DNA of 64,000 bases from JBBPZA01 sp963728925 (lineage in GTDB: Bacteria > Actinomycetota > Thermoleophilia > Solirubrobacterales > Solirubrobacteraceae), in NCBI GenBank assembly GCA_963728925.1, contig CAVSMB010000025.1:62001-126000 (forward strand), given 5' to 3'. The notes beneath the pieces are model-generated. The model was not told the DNA's origin, did no database searches, and worked only from the letters and a program-made list of their open reading frames with translations. The translations under genes and the position numbers were made by a program. Below, piece by piece: positions 25,056 to 33,027 of this stretch (position 1 is the first letter of the stretch; each line of letters opens with the position of its first letter).

Positions 25056-26543
25056 GTGACCGCTGCAACGACACCCGATCGCACACGCTGGCTGGCGCTC
25101 TATGTGCTCTGCGCCGGCGTCCTCATGATCGTCCTGGACGCGACGATCGTGAACGTGGCGCTGCCCTCGATCCAGGACGACCTGGGCTTCTCGCAGAGCA
25201 ACCTCGCCTGGGTGGTCAACGCCTACCTGATCGCCTTCGGCGGGCTGCTGCTGCTGGCCGGCCGCGTCGGCGACCTCATCGGCCAGCGGCGGATCTTCCT
25301 GATCGGCCTGGCCATCTTCACCAGCGCCTCGCTCCTCTGCGCCCTCGCGCAGAGCCAGGGCGTGCTCATCGGCGCCCGCTTCGTCCAGGGCGTCGGCGGC
25401 GCGCTGACCTCCGCCGTGACGCTCGGGATGATCGTCACGATGTTCCCCGAGCCGCGCGAGCAGGCCAAGGCGATCGGCGTCTACGGGTTCGTCGCCTCCG
25501 CGGGCGGCTCCATCGGGCTGCTGGCCGGCGGCGTCCTGACCGAGGCGATCAACTGGCACTGGATCTTCTTCATCAACCTGCCGGTCGGCGTCGCGACCGC
25601 GGTGGGAGCGGCGAGGCTCGTCGAGCGGCGCGAGGGGATCGGCCTGCGGGCCGGCGCCGACCTTCCCGGCGCGCTCCTGCTCACCGGCGGGCTGATGCTC
25701 GGCGTGTACTCGATCCTCGAGGTCGGCCAGGAGGGCTGGGGCTCGACCCGCACGCTCGGGCTCGGCGTCGTCTCGCTCGCCCTGCTGGCGGCGTTCGTCG
25801 CGCGTCAGGCCCGGGTCGAGAACCCGCTGATGCCGCTGCGCCTCTTCCGCTCGCGCAACGTCGCCGGGGCGAACGTCGTCCAGGCGCTGCTCGTGGTGGG
25901 GATGTTCGGGATGTTCTTCCTCGGCGCCCTCTACCTCCAGCGGATCCTCGGCTACGACCCCCTCCAGGTGGGGCTCACCTTCCTGCCGACGACCATCGTC
26001 ATGGGAACGATGTCGCTGCGCGTCTCGGGCCCTCTCGCCATGCGCTACGGGCCCAAGGCGTCGCTCATCCCCAGCCTCATCTCGATCGCCGCGGGCCTGC
26101 TCCTGTTCGCGCGGACGCCGGTCGACGGCAGCTATGTCGTCGACATCCTGCCCCCCATGATCCTCATCGGCCTCGGCGCAGGGCTTGGGTTCCCCGCGCT
26201 GATGACGCTCGCCATGTCCGGTGCCACGCCCAGCGACTCGGGGCTGGCCTCGGGACTGGTCAACACGAGCGTCCAGGTCGGCGGCGCCATCGGCCTCGCC
26301 CTGCTGGCGACGCTGGCGAGCGAGCGGACCGACAGCCTGCTGGCCGGCGGCGAGTCGAACGCGGTGGCCCTCAACGCCGGCTACCACCTCGCCTACCTGA
26401 TCGGGGCTGGGCTGGTGGGCGTCGCGCTCGTGATCGCGCTGGTCGTCATCCGCCCGCAGCGCGCCGCGGAGGCGGCGGAGGCGCCGGCCGTGGCGGAGGC
26501 GGAGACGGTCTCGGCAGGGCAGCCCTGCGCCGAGGCCGCGTAG
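25056..26543 (+). CDS. DHA2-family MFS drug efflux transporter (14 TM)
   Basis: The 495-residue product has fourteen hydrophobic segments and the family motifs: LDATIVNVALPSIQDDLGFS (motif D1), LLLAGRVGDLIGQRRIFLIG (motif A) and RFVQGVGGALTSAVTLGM-type motif B. Motif C in GFVASAGGSIGLLAGGVLTE follows. It belongs to the EmrB/QacA proton-drug antiporters. Start GTG at 25056 follows a GGAG-type site. No regulator is adjacent, so control is unknown. Confidence 0.9.
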   Translation: MTAATTPDRTRWLALYVLCAGVLMIVLDATIVNVALPSIQDDLGFSQSNLAWVVNAYLIAFGGLLLLAGRVGDLIGQRRIFLIGLAIFTSASLLCALAQSQGVLIGARFVQGVGGALTSAVTLGMIVTMFPEPREQAKAIGVYGFVASAGGSIGLLAGGVLTEAINWHWIFFINLPVGVATAVGAARLVERREGIGLRAGADLPGALLLTGGLMLGVYSILEVGQEGWGSTRTLGLGVVSLALLAAFVARQARVENPLMPLRLFRSRNVAGANVVQALLVVGMFGMFFLGALYLQRILGYDPLQVGLTFLPTTIVMGTMSLRVSGPLAMRYGPKASLIPSLISIAAGLLLFARTPVDGSYVVDILPPMILIGLGAGLGFPALMTLAMSGATPSDSGLASGLVNTSVQVGGAIGLALLATLASERTDSLLAGGESNAVALNAGYHLAYLIGAGLVGVALVIALVVIRPQRAAEAAEAPAVAEAETVSAGQPCAEAA

Positions 26544-26603
26544 GTCCCGGCCGGCCCCGCGGCGGGAGTAGCTCTCAGGCCGCGGCCGTCGGGCCGGCCG
26601 CGC

Positions 26604-27416
26604 TCAGACCGCGGCCGGGACCGTCGCGAGGAAGTCGCGTACGAGCTGCGCGGAGCGCTCGGGCTGCTCCCAGAAGAACAGGTGGCCGACGCCGTCGAGC
26701 ACCTCGAGGCGCGCGCCCGGGATGGCCTGGGCGATCAGCCGGCCGTTGGCCACGTCGAGCATCCGGTCGCGATCGCCGTGGATGACGAGAGTCGGCGCGG
26801 TGATCGCGGCGATGCGCGTGCTCGCGTCGTGACCCGCGACCGCCTGCATCTGGCGCACCAGGACCTGCAGCGACGCCGGGTGCTGCGCGGCGACCTCGCG
26901 AAAGCGCTCGAAGGCCTCCTCGTCCGCGCCATGGCCCTCGGAGACGTTGACCCTCCAGCCGGCGCGCAGCGCGCCGTCGCGGTCGCCGCGCATCACCGGC
27001 TCGGCCAGCGCCTGGATGACCTCCTGGTCGGTCAGCCGGCTGCCCTCGCCGCCGGGGTAGGTGCACCCGAGCACCAGGCCGCCCACGCGGCCGGGGGTGC
27101 GCAGCGCGAGCTCCTGGGCGATCATCCCGCCCATCGAGATGCCCATCACGTGGGCGCGCTCCCACCCCAGGGTCTCCATCAGCCCCGCGGTGTCGCCCGC
27201 CATGTCGGCGACGCTGAACTCCCCGTCGGCGTCCGCGCTGCGCCCGATCCCGCGGTTGTCGAAGGCCACGACGTCGAAGTCGCGCTCCAGGAGCGAGAGG
27301 AACGGCTCGCCCCAGTGCAGGCTGTTGCCGCTGAGGCCCATGATGAGCAGCAGCGGGGCACCCGCACCGCGCCGCTCGTAGAAGAAGCTGCGTCCGTCGA
27401 CGTCGAGGCTCGGCAC
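26604..27416 (-). CDS. Alpha/beta hydrolase
   Basis: The 270-residue product shows SFFYERRGAGAPLLLIMGLS (oxyanion region), the nucleophile elbow MGISMGGMIAQELALR, the acid-bearing phrase LVIHGDRDRMLDVANG and the final VGHLFFWEQPERS histidine. This is the complete triad of a soluble alpha/beta hydrolase of the epoxide-hydrolase/haloperoxidase-like type. The substrate is unknown. It lies 30 bp downstream of the stress-like gene on the same strand. Confidence 0.85.
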   Translation of the reverse strand: MPSLDVDGRSFFYERRGAGAPLLLIMGLSGNSLHWGEPFLSLLERDFDVVAFDNRGIGRSADADGEFSVADMAGDTAGLMETLGWERAHVMGISMGGMIAQELALRTPGRVGGLVLGCTYPGGEGSRLTDQEVIQALAEPVMRGDRDGALRAGWRVNVSEGHGADEEAFERFREVAAQHPASLQVLVRQMQAVAGHDASTRIAAITAPTLVIHGDRDRMLDVANGRLIAQAIPGARLEVLDGVGHLFFWEQPERSAQLVRDFLATVPAAV

Positions 27417-27446
27417 TTGCCCAACGGTAGCGGGCGGTGCGCGGGG

Positions 27447-27893
27447 TCAGCCGGCCGGCGCCGGCGCGCTCACCTCCGAGGCGAGGACGTGGGTCGTCGG
27501 CAGCCCGGTGAAGCGCCGCACCCGGGCGGGAAGGTCGAGCCGCAGCCAGCGCGACACGTGGGTCGGCAGCGTCGAGACGACCACCTCGTCGTAGGGGCCG
27601 TGCAGGTTGACCTCGTCCTGCACGGCGGCGTAGGCGTCCGGATCGCCCACCCGGCCGTCGACCTCGAGCCCGCGCGAGCGCAGGCCCTCGACCGCACCGC
27701 GCATGTGGGCCTGCGCCTCGGGCGAGCCCGAGTGCATGTCGAAGGCCCACGCGACGCCGTGAGGCGTCGCCGGGACCAGCAGCGTGAAGGCCACCGCGCC
27801 GCGGCGCGCGCGCTCCAGCAGCGCGCCGGCCAGCTCCTCGGACTCGGCCGTGCGGTTGGCGACGACGAGGACATGCACCTGATCCTGTGCCAT
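27447..27893 (-). CDS. Universal-stress-like small alpha/beta protein
   Basis: The 148-residue product begins MAQDQVHVLVVANRTAESEE and reads like a Rossmann-type USP fold: a first strand VHVLVVAN, a helix, then VAFTLLVPA, a long helix and YDEVVVSTLPTHVSRWLRLD near residue 110. The nucleotide-binding glycine loop of classical UspA is not clear. The role may be stress-related signalling. The ATG at 27893 is chosen as the only start. Confidence 0.6.
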   Translation of the reverse strand: MAQDQVHVLVVANRTAESEELAGALLERARRGAVAFTLLVPATPHGVAWAFDMHSGSPEAQAHMRGAVEGLRSRGLEVDGRVGDPDAYAAVQDEVNLHGPYDEVVVSTLPTHVSRWLRLDLPARVRRFTGLPTTHVLASEVSAPAPAG

Positions 27894-27952
27894 GGCAACC
27901 TCCGCTCGCTCGTGCGCTTCGATACTAGCGCCCGACGGCTCGGGGCGCCTAC

Positions 27953-29014
27953 CTAGAGGGGAAGCGCGAGCTGGTCCTCCTCGCCGGCCGGCGCCTCGGG
28001 CCCGAACGCCGCGACCCGGACGCCGAGCAGGCGCACCGGCCGTGGCGGCGCGTAGGCGCGCAGCAGCTCGAGCGCGACCCGCGTGACCTCCTCGCGATCG
28101 TTCGTCGGGCGCTCGACCGTCCGCGCGCGCGTGATCGTCGTCCAGTCCTGGAGGCGCACCTTGATGGCGATCGTCCGCCCGCGCAGCTCGCGGCGCGCCA
28201 GACGGGCGCAGAGGTCGGCCGCCAGCTCGCCGAGCGCCTGCTCTTGGCGCTCGGGATCGGCGACGTCCTCGTCGAACGTGGTCTCCGAGGACTGCGACTT
28301 GGCCTCGCGCACCGGCGTGAGCTCGGCGTCGGCGTCGAAGCGGGCGCGCCGCTCCAGGTACAGCCCCTGGCGCTCGCCGAACGCGGCCTGCAGCGTTCCG
28401 GCCGGCTGTCCGGCGAGGTGCGCGAGGGTCAGGATCCCCATGCCTTCGAGGCGTTCGACGGTTCGCGGGCCGATGCCCGGGAGCAGTCCGGGCGATGCTC
28501 CGCCGAAGCGCTCGACGGCCATCTCGCGGCTGAGCGCCACGAAGCCCTCGGGCTTCTCGCAGTCGCTGGCGATCTTGGCCACGAGCCGGTTCGGGCCGAT
28601 GCCGACGGACGCGCCCAGGCCCGTCCGCCGCCGGATCTCGGTGACGACGCGGCGCATCGTCGCCCCGGGCGCGGTGGCCTGGGACAGGTCGAGGTAGCCC
28701 TCGTCCAGCCCGACCTGCTCGACGACCTCGACGTGCTCGGCGACGATCGCCCACACGGCCCGCGACGCCTCGCGGTAGGCGGCGAAGTCGGGCGGCACGA
28801 GGATCGCCTGCGGGCACAGTCGCCGCGCCCGCGAGGTCGGCATGGCCGACCCCACGCCGAAGCGCCGCGCCTCGTAGGTCGCCGTCGTCACCACGGCGCG
28901 GGGGCCGTTGCCCGACACGATCACCGGCTTGCCGCGCAGCTCGGGACGGCGCAGGAGCTCGACGCTCGCGTAGAAGGCGTCGAGGTCGAGATGGGCGATC
29001 ACGCGGCGCGACAC
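27953..29014 (-). CDS. dinB: DNA polymerase IV (Y-family)
   Basis: The 353-residue product starts at GTG 29014 and gives IAHLDLDAFYASVELLRRPE, with the first catalytic aspartates, and VGLDEGYLDLSQAT, the DE of the palm. Thumb helix-hairpin-helix motifs (LLPGIGPRTVERLEGMGI) and the little-finger domain (TIAIKVRLQDWTTITRARTV) follow. The tail QLALPL fits a beta-clamp binding peptide. Y-family enzymes copy damaged DNA with low fidelity. It lies next to the RlpA-domain gene on the same strand but 46 bp apart, so linkage is uncertain. Confidence 0.92.
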   Translation of the reverse strand: MSRRVIAHLDLDAFYASVELLRRPELRGKPVIVSGNGPRAVVTTATYEARRFGVGSAMPTSRARRLCPQAILVPPDFAAYREASRAVWAIVAEHVEVVEQVGLDEGYLDLSQATAPGATMRRVVTEIRRRTGLGASVGIGPNRLVAKIASDCEKPEGFVALSREMAVERFGGASPGLLPGIGPRTVERLEGMGILTLAHLAGQPAGTLQAAFGERQGLYLERRARFDADAELTPVREAKSQSSETTFDEDVADPERQEQALGELAADLCARLARRELRGRTIAIKVRLQDWTTITRARTVERPTNDREEVTRVALELLRAYAPPRPVRLLGVRVAAFGPEAPAGEEDQLALPL

Positions 29015-29060
29015 GGCTCCGGCCCGAGCGTAGAGCCCGGGCCGGGCGGCTCGTGCGCGG

Positions 29061-30026
29061 CTAGCGCTGGACCGCGACCCAGACGGTGCCGACGCCATCG
29101 AACCCGAGCTTGCGCGCGACGGCGCCCGCGAGGTCGAACTCGCGCCCGCCGACGTAGGGCCCGCGGTCGCGGACCGTCGCCTGGACCGTGCGACCGCGGT
29201 AGCGGATCGCGAGCGTGGTCCCGCACGGCAGCCCCTTGTGCGCGACGACCATGGCGCGGTAGCCGAGGCGGCCGCCGCAGGCCAGCGGCCCGCCGTAGTC
29301 GTCGTAGCGCGAGGCGAGCGCCCCGCGGTAGACGTTGAGGCGCCCGACGGTTCGCTGGGCGGAGCCGTTCGCGTCGTCGCCCGTGAAGCGCACGCGCACC
29401 GGCGCGCTGCCGGTGGTGCCGGCGCGCACGGTGAGCGCGTAGCGGCCGGCGCCGTCGGTCTTGCCCGTCGTGAGGCCCGTCCAGCGCTTGCCCTCCAAGC
29501 GCTCGAGCCGGACGCGCCGGCCCGCGAGCCACGGGCGCACGGCGCCCTTGACCGAGGCCTTTGCGCCGCGCAGGACGTCGAGGCGCGCCGAGGACGCGCT
29601 CACCCGAGCGGCGACGACGATCCGGCGCTCGCGACTGGCCGCCGCGAAGCCGGTGGCGTCGGTCGAGCGGGGGGCGGCCGTCGTCGGCGTCACGACGCGC
29701 ACCGCGCCGGAGCGCTTGAGCGAGGCACGGACGCGGAAGCGGCCGTCGACGGCGGGCGTGGCCCGCCCAACGGCGCTCCACGCGCCGGCGCCGCGCGGAC
29801 GGAACTGCAGCTCCACCGTGTCGGCGGCCGGCGCCGTCGCGCGACCGCTGATGAGCAGCGGCTGCCCGAAGGCGAGCTCGCGGTCGGCGACCGAGATCGC
29901 GATGGACGGAGCCGGTGCGGTCGTCGCCGCAGGCGCCGGGGCCTGTGCGGCGGCCGTCGTTGATCCGGTGAGAAGCGCGCAGCCGGCCGCAGGGCCGAGG
30001 GCGCGCAGCATTCGCTGCGGTCGCAA
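29061..30026 (-). CDS. Secreted RlpA-like (double-psi beta-barrel) protein
   Basis: The 321-residue protein has a signal peptide (MLRALGPAAGCALLTGSTTA), two Ig-like or fibronectin-like beta regions and a C-terminal RlpA domain: ASRYDDYGGPLACGGRLGYR, VVAHKGLPCGTTLAIRYRGR and VRDRGPYVGGREFDL. RlpA domains bind or cleave peptidoglycan. The start is TTG 30026, fixed by GGAGGT five bases upstream. The leader upstream carries a c-di-AMP riboswitch, a common arrangement for cell-wall hydrolases in actinobacteria. Confidence 0.85.
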   Translation of the reverse strand: MRPQRMLRALGPAAGCALLTGSTTAAAQAPAPAATTAPAPSIAISVADRELAFGQPLLISGRATAPAADTVELQFRPRGAGAWSAVGRATPAVDGRFRVRASLKRSGAVRVVTPTTAAPRSTDATGFAAASRERRIVVAARVSASSARLDVLRGAKASVKGAVRPWLAGRRVRLERLEGKRWTGLTTGKTDGAGRYALTVRAGTTGSAPVRVRFTGDDANGSAQRTVGRLNVYRGALASRYDDYGGPLACGGRLGYRAMVVAHKGLPCGTTLAIRYRGRTVQATVRDRGPYVGGREFDLAGAVARKLGFDGVGTVWVAVQR

Positions 30027-30049
30027 GAAGTACCTCCGTGGCGGGTCGG

Positions 30050-30195
30050 CCTACGGGGTCAGCTGTCGGGCTCGCGACGACCGGGGGTCGCCGCTAGGGC
30101 CGCAGCAGCGGCCGATTCGCCCCGTGCGCCCGGAACGGGCGCGAGTGGGTCCCCCGTCCGTCGCGCATCGGGCGCGACGGCTCGGCTCATCGAAC
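30050..30195 (-). ncRNA. Probable c-di-AMP (ydaO/yuaA) riboswitch
   Basis: On the minus strand the leader contains CCCGACAGCTGACCCCGTAG (30053-30072), which matches the conserved 3' portion of ydaO riboswitches. Farther upstream GGGGCGAATCGGCCG (about 30105-30120) and GGGGGACCCACTC (about 30140-30155) fit the 5' conserved parts. It ends about 25 bases before the RlpA-like start. ydaO switches turn off cell-wall hydrolase genes when c-di-AMP is high. The identification is by motif recall and needs a covariance-model check. Confidence 0.75.
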
Positions 30196-30233
30196 AACTG
30201 TTCGCCTACGGTAGGCGGGTTGCCGGGCCCCTG

Positions 30234-30249
30234 TGTGACCTCGGTCACA
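30234..30249. promoter_or_regulatory. CRP/GlxR-like operator
   Basis: TGTGACCTCGGTCACA is a perfect TGTGA-N6-TCACA site, extended to an 8-bp arm palindrome at 30233-30250. It lies upstream of the riboswitch leader and RlpA-like gene, about 77 bp downstream of the sigma-factor stop codon. cAMP-receptor family proteins bind this consensus in actinobacteria. Confidence 0.65.
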
Positions 30250-30325
30250 CCAGAGAGCGGGCACGCGCCGGGCTGTCACCCGAAGGCCCGCAGCCGCGGG
30301 CCGGCGTGCGACGGCCCGCGTGCCG

Positions 30326-30895
30326 CTAGGCCGCGGTCGCCAGCGGCGCTGCTTCGAGCGCCTCGCCGCACTCCTGGCGAAGTTTCGCGAGCCCGAGCCG
30401 GATGCGGCTCTTGGCCGTGCCGAGCGGCACGTCGGCGCGGCGCGCGATCTGGTCGGCCGTGAGGCCGCCCCAGTAGGCGAGGACGAGCGCCTCGCGCTGC
30501 GCCTCCGGGAGCCGGCGCAGGGCGTCGCGCACGGTGGCGCGATCGTCGTCGCGCTCGGCGGCCGCCGACGGCCGGTCGTCGACGCGACCCTCGTCGCGCT
30601 CGACCACGATCTTGAGGCGATCGCCGGCCCGGCCGAGAGCCTGGCCCTCGCGCCACACGTCGAGAGCACGACTGCGCGCCATCAGCCGCAGGTAGCTGCC
30701 CAGCTCGCCGCGGTTGGCGTCGAAGCGGTCGGGCCGGCGCCACAGCCGCAGGAAGACGTCCTGGGTGACGTCCTCGGACTGGGCGGCGTTGCCGAGGATC
30801 CGGTAAGCGGCCGCGAACACCCCGCGGTTGTGGGAATCGTAGGCGCGCTCGAAGAGGTCGGGGCGGCTGAGATCGCTTGAGGAGGTGGTTTGCAT
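30326..30895 (-). CDS. ECF RNA polymerase sigma factor
   Basis: The 189-residue product has region 2 (DLFERAYDSHNRGVFAAAYR, then LGNAAQSEDVTQDVFLRLWR), a linker, and region 4 (LRRLPEAQREALVLAYWGGL, TADQIARRADVPLGTAKSRI). This is the ECF group; it resembles the SigK type. No anti-sigma gene is adjacent; the next gene is divergent. Start ATG 30895 has a weak site. The region 30896-31049 upstream holds the divergent promoters of this gene and the WS/DGAT gene. Confidence 0.9.
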   Translation of the reverse strand: MQTTSSSDLSRPDLFERAYDSHNRGVFAAAYRILGNAAQSEDVTQDVFLRLWRRPDRFDANRGELGSYLRLMARSRALDVWREGQALGRAGDRLKIVVERDEGRVDDRPSAAAERDDDRATVRDALRRLPEAQREALVLAYWGGLTADQIARRADVPLGTAKSRIRLGLAKLRQECGEALEAAPLATAA

Positions 30896-31049
30896 GGCTG
30901 TTCGCTTTCTACCCGTGTGCGACTAGCTTACACAACTTGTTGAAGGTTGCAAGTGCGCCAGCTTTTTGGCCGACTCGTCGCCGGTCCGATCAGCCCGCCC
31001 ATCTCCGCTCCGGTTGCGCCGTGGCCTCCGGACGGCGAGAATCCGGCGG

Positions 31050-32555
31050 GTGGCCAATCCCGATCGCCTGACGGGGCTCGACTCGTCGTTCCTGCATCTC
31101 GAGCGCCGTGGGGCGCACATGCACGTGGCGGCGTGCATGACCTTTGCCGGAGCTTCGCCCGGCTACCTCGACTTCCTGCGCCACCTCGAGGGGCGCCTGC
31201 ACCTCGTCCCCCGCTACCGCCAGCGGCTCGCCGACGTCCCGCTCCAGCAGGGCCGCCCGGTGTGGGTCGACGATCCGCACTTCAACATCACTTACCACAT
31301 CCGCCACACGGCGCTGCCCGAGCCGGGCGGCCCCGCCGAGCTGCGCGCGCTCGCCGGGCGCGTCTTCTCCCAACGCCTGGACCGCTCCAAGCCGCTGTGG
31401 GAGATCTGGCTCGTGGACGGCATGGAGGGCGAGGAGTTCGCGCTGCTGTCCAAGACCCACCACGCGCTCGTCGACGGCGTCTCGGGCGTCGACATCACGA
31501 CGGTCCTCTTCGACACCTCGCCCGACCCGGCGCCCGTCGCGCCCGCCGAGCGGCCGTGGTCGCCGCGACCCGTGCCCTCCGACGCCCAGCTGCTCGCCGA
31601 CGCGCTGCTCGAACGCGCGACGGTGCCCGCCGAGATCGGTCGCGGCGCTCGCGCGCTGCTGCGCGGCCCGCGCCAGGTGGCGGGACGCCTGCAGCGCGAC
31701 CTGGCTGCCCTGGGAACGCTGGCCTTCGGGATGTCCGACGCGCCGCCCAGCCCGTACAACCGGCCGATCGGCCCGCACCGGCGCTACGCGTGGGTCGAAG
31801 GCGACCTGACCCAGTTCAAGGCGATCAAGAACGCGCTCGGCGGAACGGTCAACGACGTCGTGCTCGCCTCGGTGTCGCTCGCGCTCGGCGGCCACCTGCG
31901 CTCGCTCGGCCACGGCACCGACGGCCTGACCCTCAAGGCCATGGTCCCCGTCTCGGTCCGCGCCGACGTGGAGCGCGGAGCGCTCGGCAATCGCGTCGCG
32001 ACGATGTACGCGCCGCTGCCGGTCCACCTCACCGACCCCGAGCAGACGCTCGCGACGGTGAGCGAGGCGATGACCGGGCTGAAGTCCTCGGGCCAGGCCG
32101 TGGGCGCCCAGGTGCTCACCCAGCTCACCGACTTCGCCCCTCCGACGATCATGTCCCAGGCGGCCCGCCTCACCGCCCGCCAGCGCGCCTTCAACCTCGT
32201 GGTCACCAACGTCCCGGGCCCGCAGTTCTCGCTCTACTGCCTCGGGCACCGCCTCGAGGCGATCTACCCGATGGTGCCCCTGGCCGAGAACCAGGGCCTG
32301 GGCGTCGCGATCATGAGCTACGACGGCCGCATCAACTTCGGGCTGGTGGCCGACTTCGACGTCGTCCCCGATCTCGACGAGGTGGCCGTGCACCTCGCGA
32401 CGGCGATGGACGCTCTGGCCGCCGCCGCGGGGGTCGCCCCGGCGGCGCTGAAGGCCCCGGCCGAGATCGGCAACGGCGGGCCGCCGATGGGCTTCTCGCT
32501 CCCCCGCAGCCGCCCGCGGTCGCACGCGCGGCGGCGCACTCCTCAGCTCACCTGA
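31050..32555 (+). CDS. Wax ester synthase / diacylglycerol acyltransferase (WS/DGAT)
   Basis: The 501-residue product begins GTG ... NPDRLTGLDSSFLHLERRGA and has the acyltransferase motif HHALVDGVSG near residue 139, the FDTSPD stretch, and the C-terminal NVPGPQFSLYCLGHRLEAIY block with the PMVPLAENQGLGVAIMSYDG region. These are the diagnostic blocks of bacterial WS/DGAT enzymes, which make triacylglycerol or wax esters from acyl-CoA. Length is typical. The next small gene follows by 9 bp and is probably co-transcribed. Confidence 0.92.
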   Translation: MANPDRLTGLDSSFLHLERRGAHMHVAACMTFAGASPGYLDFLRHLEGRLHLVPRYRQRLADVPLQQGRPVWVDDPHFNITYHIRHTALPEPGGPAELRALAGRVFSQRLDRSKPLWEIWLVDGMEGEEFALLSKTHHALVDGVSGVDITTVLFDTSPDPAPVAPAERPWSPRPVPSDAQLLADALLERATVPAEIGRGARALLRGPRQVAGRLQRDLAALGTLAFGMSDAPPSPYNRPIGPHRRYAWVEGDLTQFKAIKNALGGTVNDVVLASVSLALGGHLRSLGHGTDGLTLKAMVPVSVRADVERGALGNRVATMYAPLPVHLTDPEQTLATVSEAMTGLKSSGQAVGAQVLTQLTDFAPPTIMSQAARLTARQRAFNLVVTNVPGPQFSLYCLGHRLEAIYPMVPLAENQGLGVAIMSYDGRINFGLVADFDVVPDLDEVAVHLATAMDALAAAAGVAPAALKAPAEIGNGGPPMGFSLPRSRPRSHARRRTPQLT

Positions 32556-32564
32556 GCGCCTGGA

Positions 32565-33020
32565 GTGCCGCGCTGGGCGGGCCGCCTGCTGACCGTGCTC
32601 GCGGGGATCGTCCTCGGTCTCGCCGTGCTGCTCGCCGTGGTCGCGTTCTTCTCCGGCCGCGACGACGCCTCGGTGGAGCGCGGCGCGGGTCCCGGGGCGG
32701 CGTCGCCCGACCACGGGGCGTCCGCGCTGCCCGCCGGACGGCGCACGGCCCTGCTGGAGGCCCTGCGGGCAGGCAACGTCGTGCTCGTCTACGGCTCTCT
32801 GCGGCCGCCGGAGTCGCTGCGCACGCTGGCCGACGAGGTCGCTGGCCCCTTCGACCCCGCGCTCGCGAGCGCCGGCCAGGCGCTGATCCTGGCGCGCCGG
32901 CCCGGGACGCGGGGCGTCAGCGCGCTGTCGTGGTCGCGCGTGCTGCGTGCCGCCTCGGCCACCGACCCGCGCCTGCGCGACTTCGCGGAGGCGTGGCTCG
33001 GCCGTGGCGCCGCGGGATAA
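32565..33020 (+). CDS. Membrane-anchored protein, DUF3105-like
   Basis: The 151-residue product starts GTG and has one N-terminal membrane segment (LLTVLAGIVLGLAVLLAVVA). The outside domain contains GNVVLVYGSLRPPESLRTLA and ALILARRPGTRGVSALSWSR, reminiscent of the DUF3105 pattern (a chain ending in a SAWxR-like phrase). Function is unknown. It lies between WS/DGAT and nadE, 7 bp before the latter, in a tight run of plus-strand genes. Confidence 0.55.
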   Translation: MPRWAGRLLTVLAGIVLGLAVLLAVVAFFSGRDDASVERGAGPGAASPDHGASALPAGRRTALLEALRAGNVVLVYGSLRPPESLRTLADEVAGPFDPALASAGQALILARRPGTRGVSALSWSRVLRAASATDPRLRDFAEAWLGRGAAG

Positions 33021-33027
33021 TGGTCGC

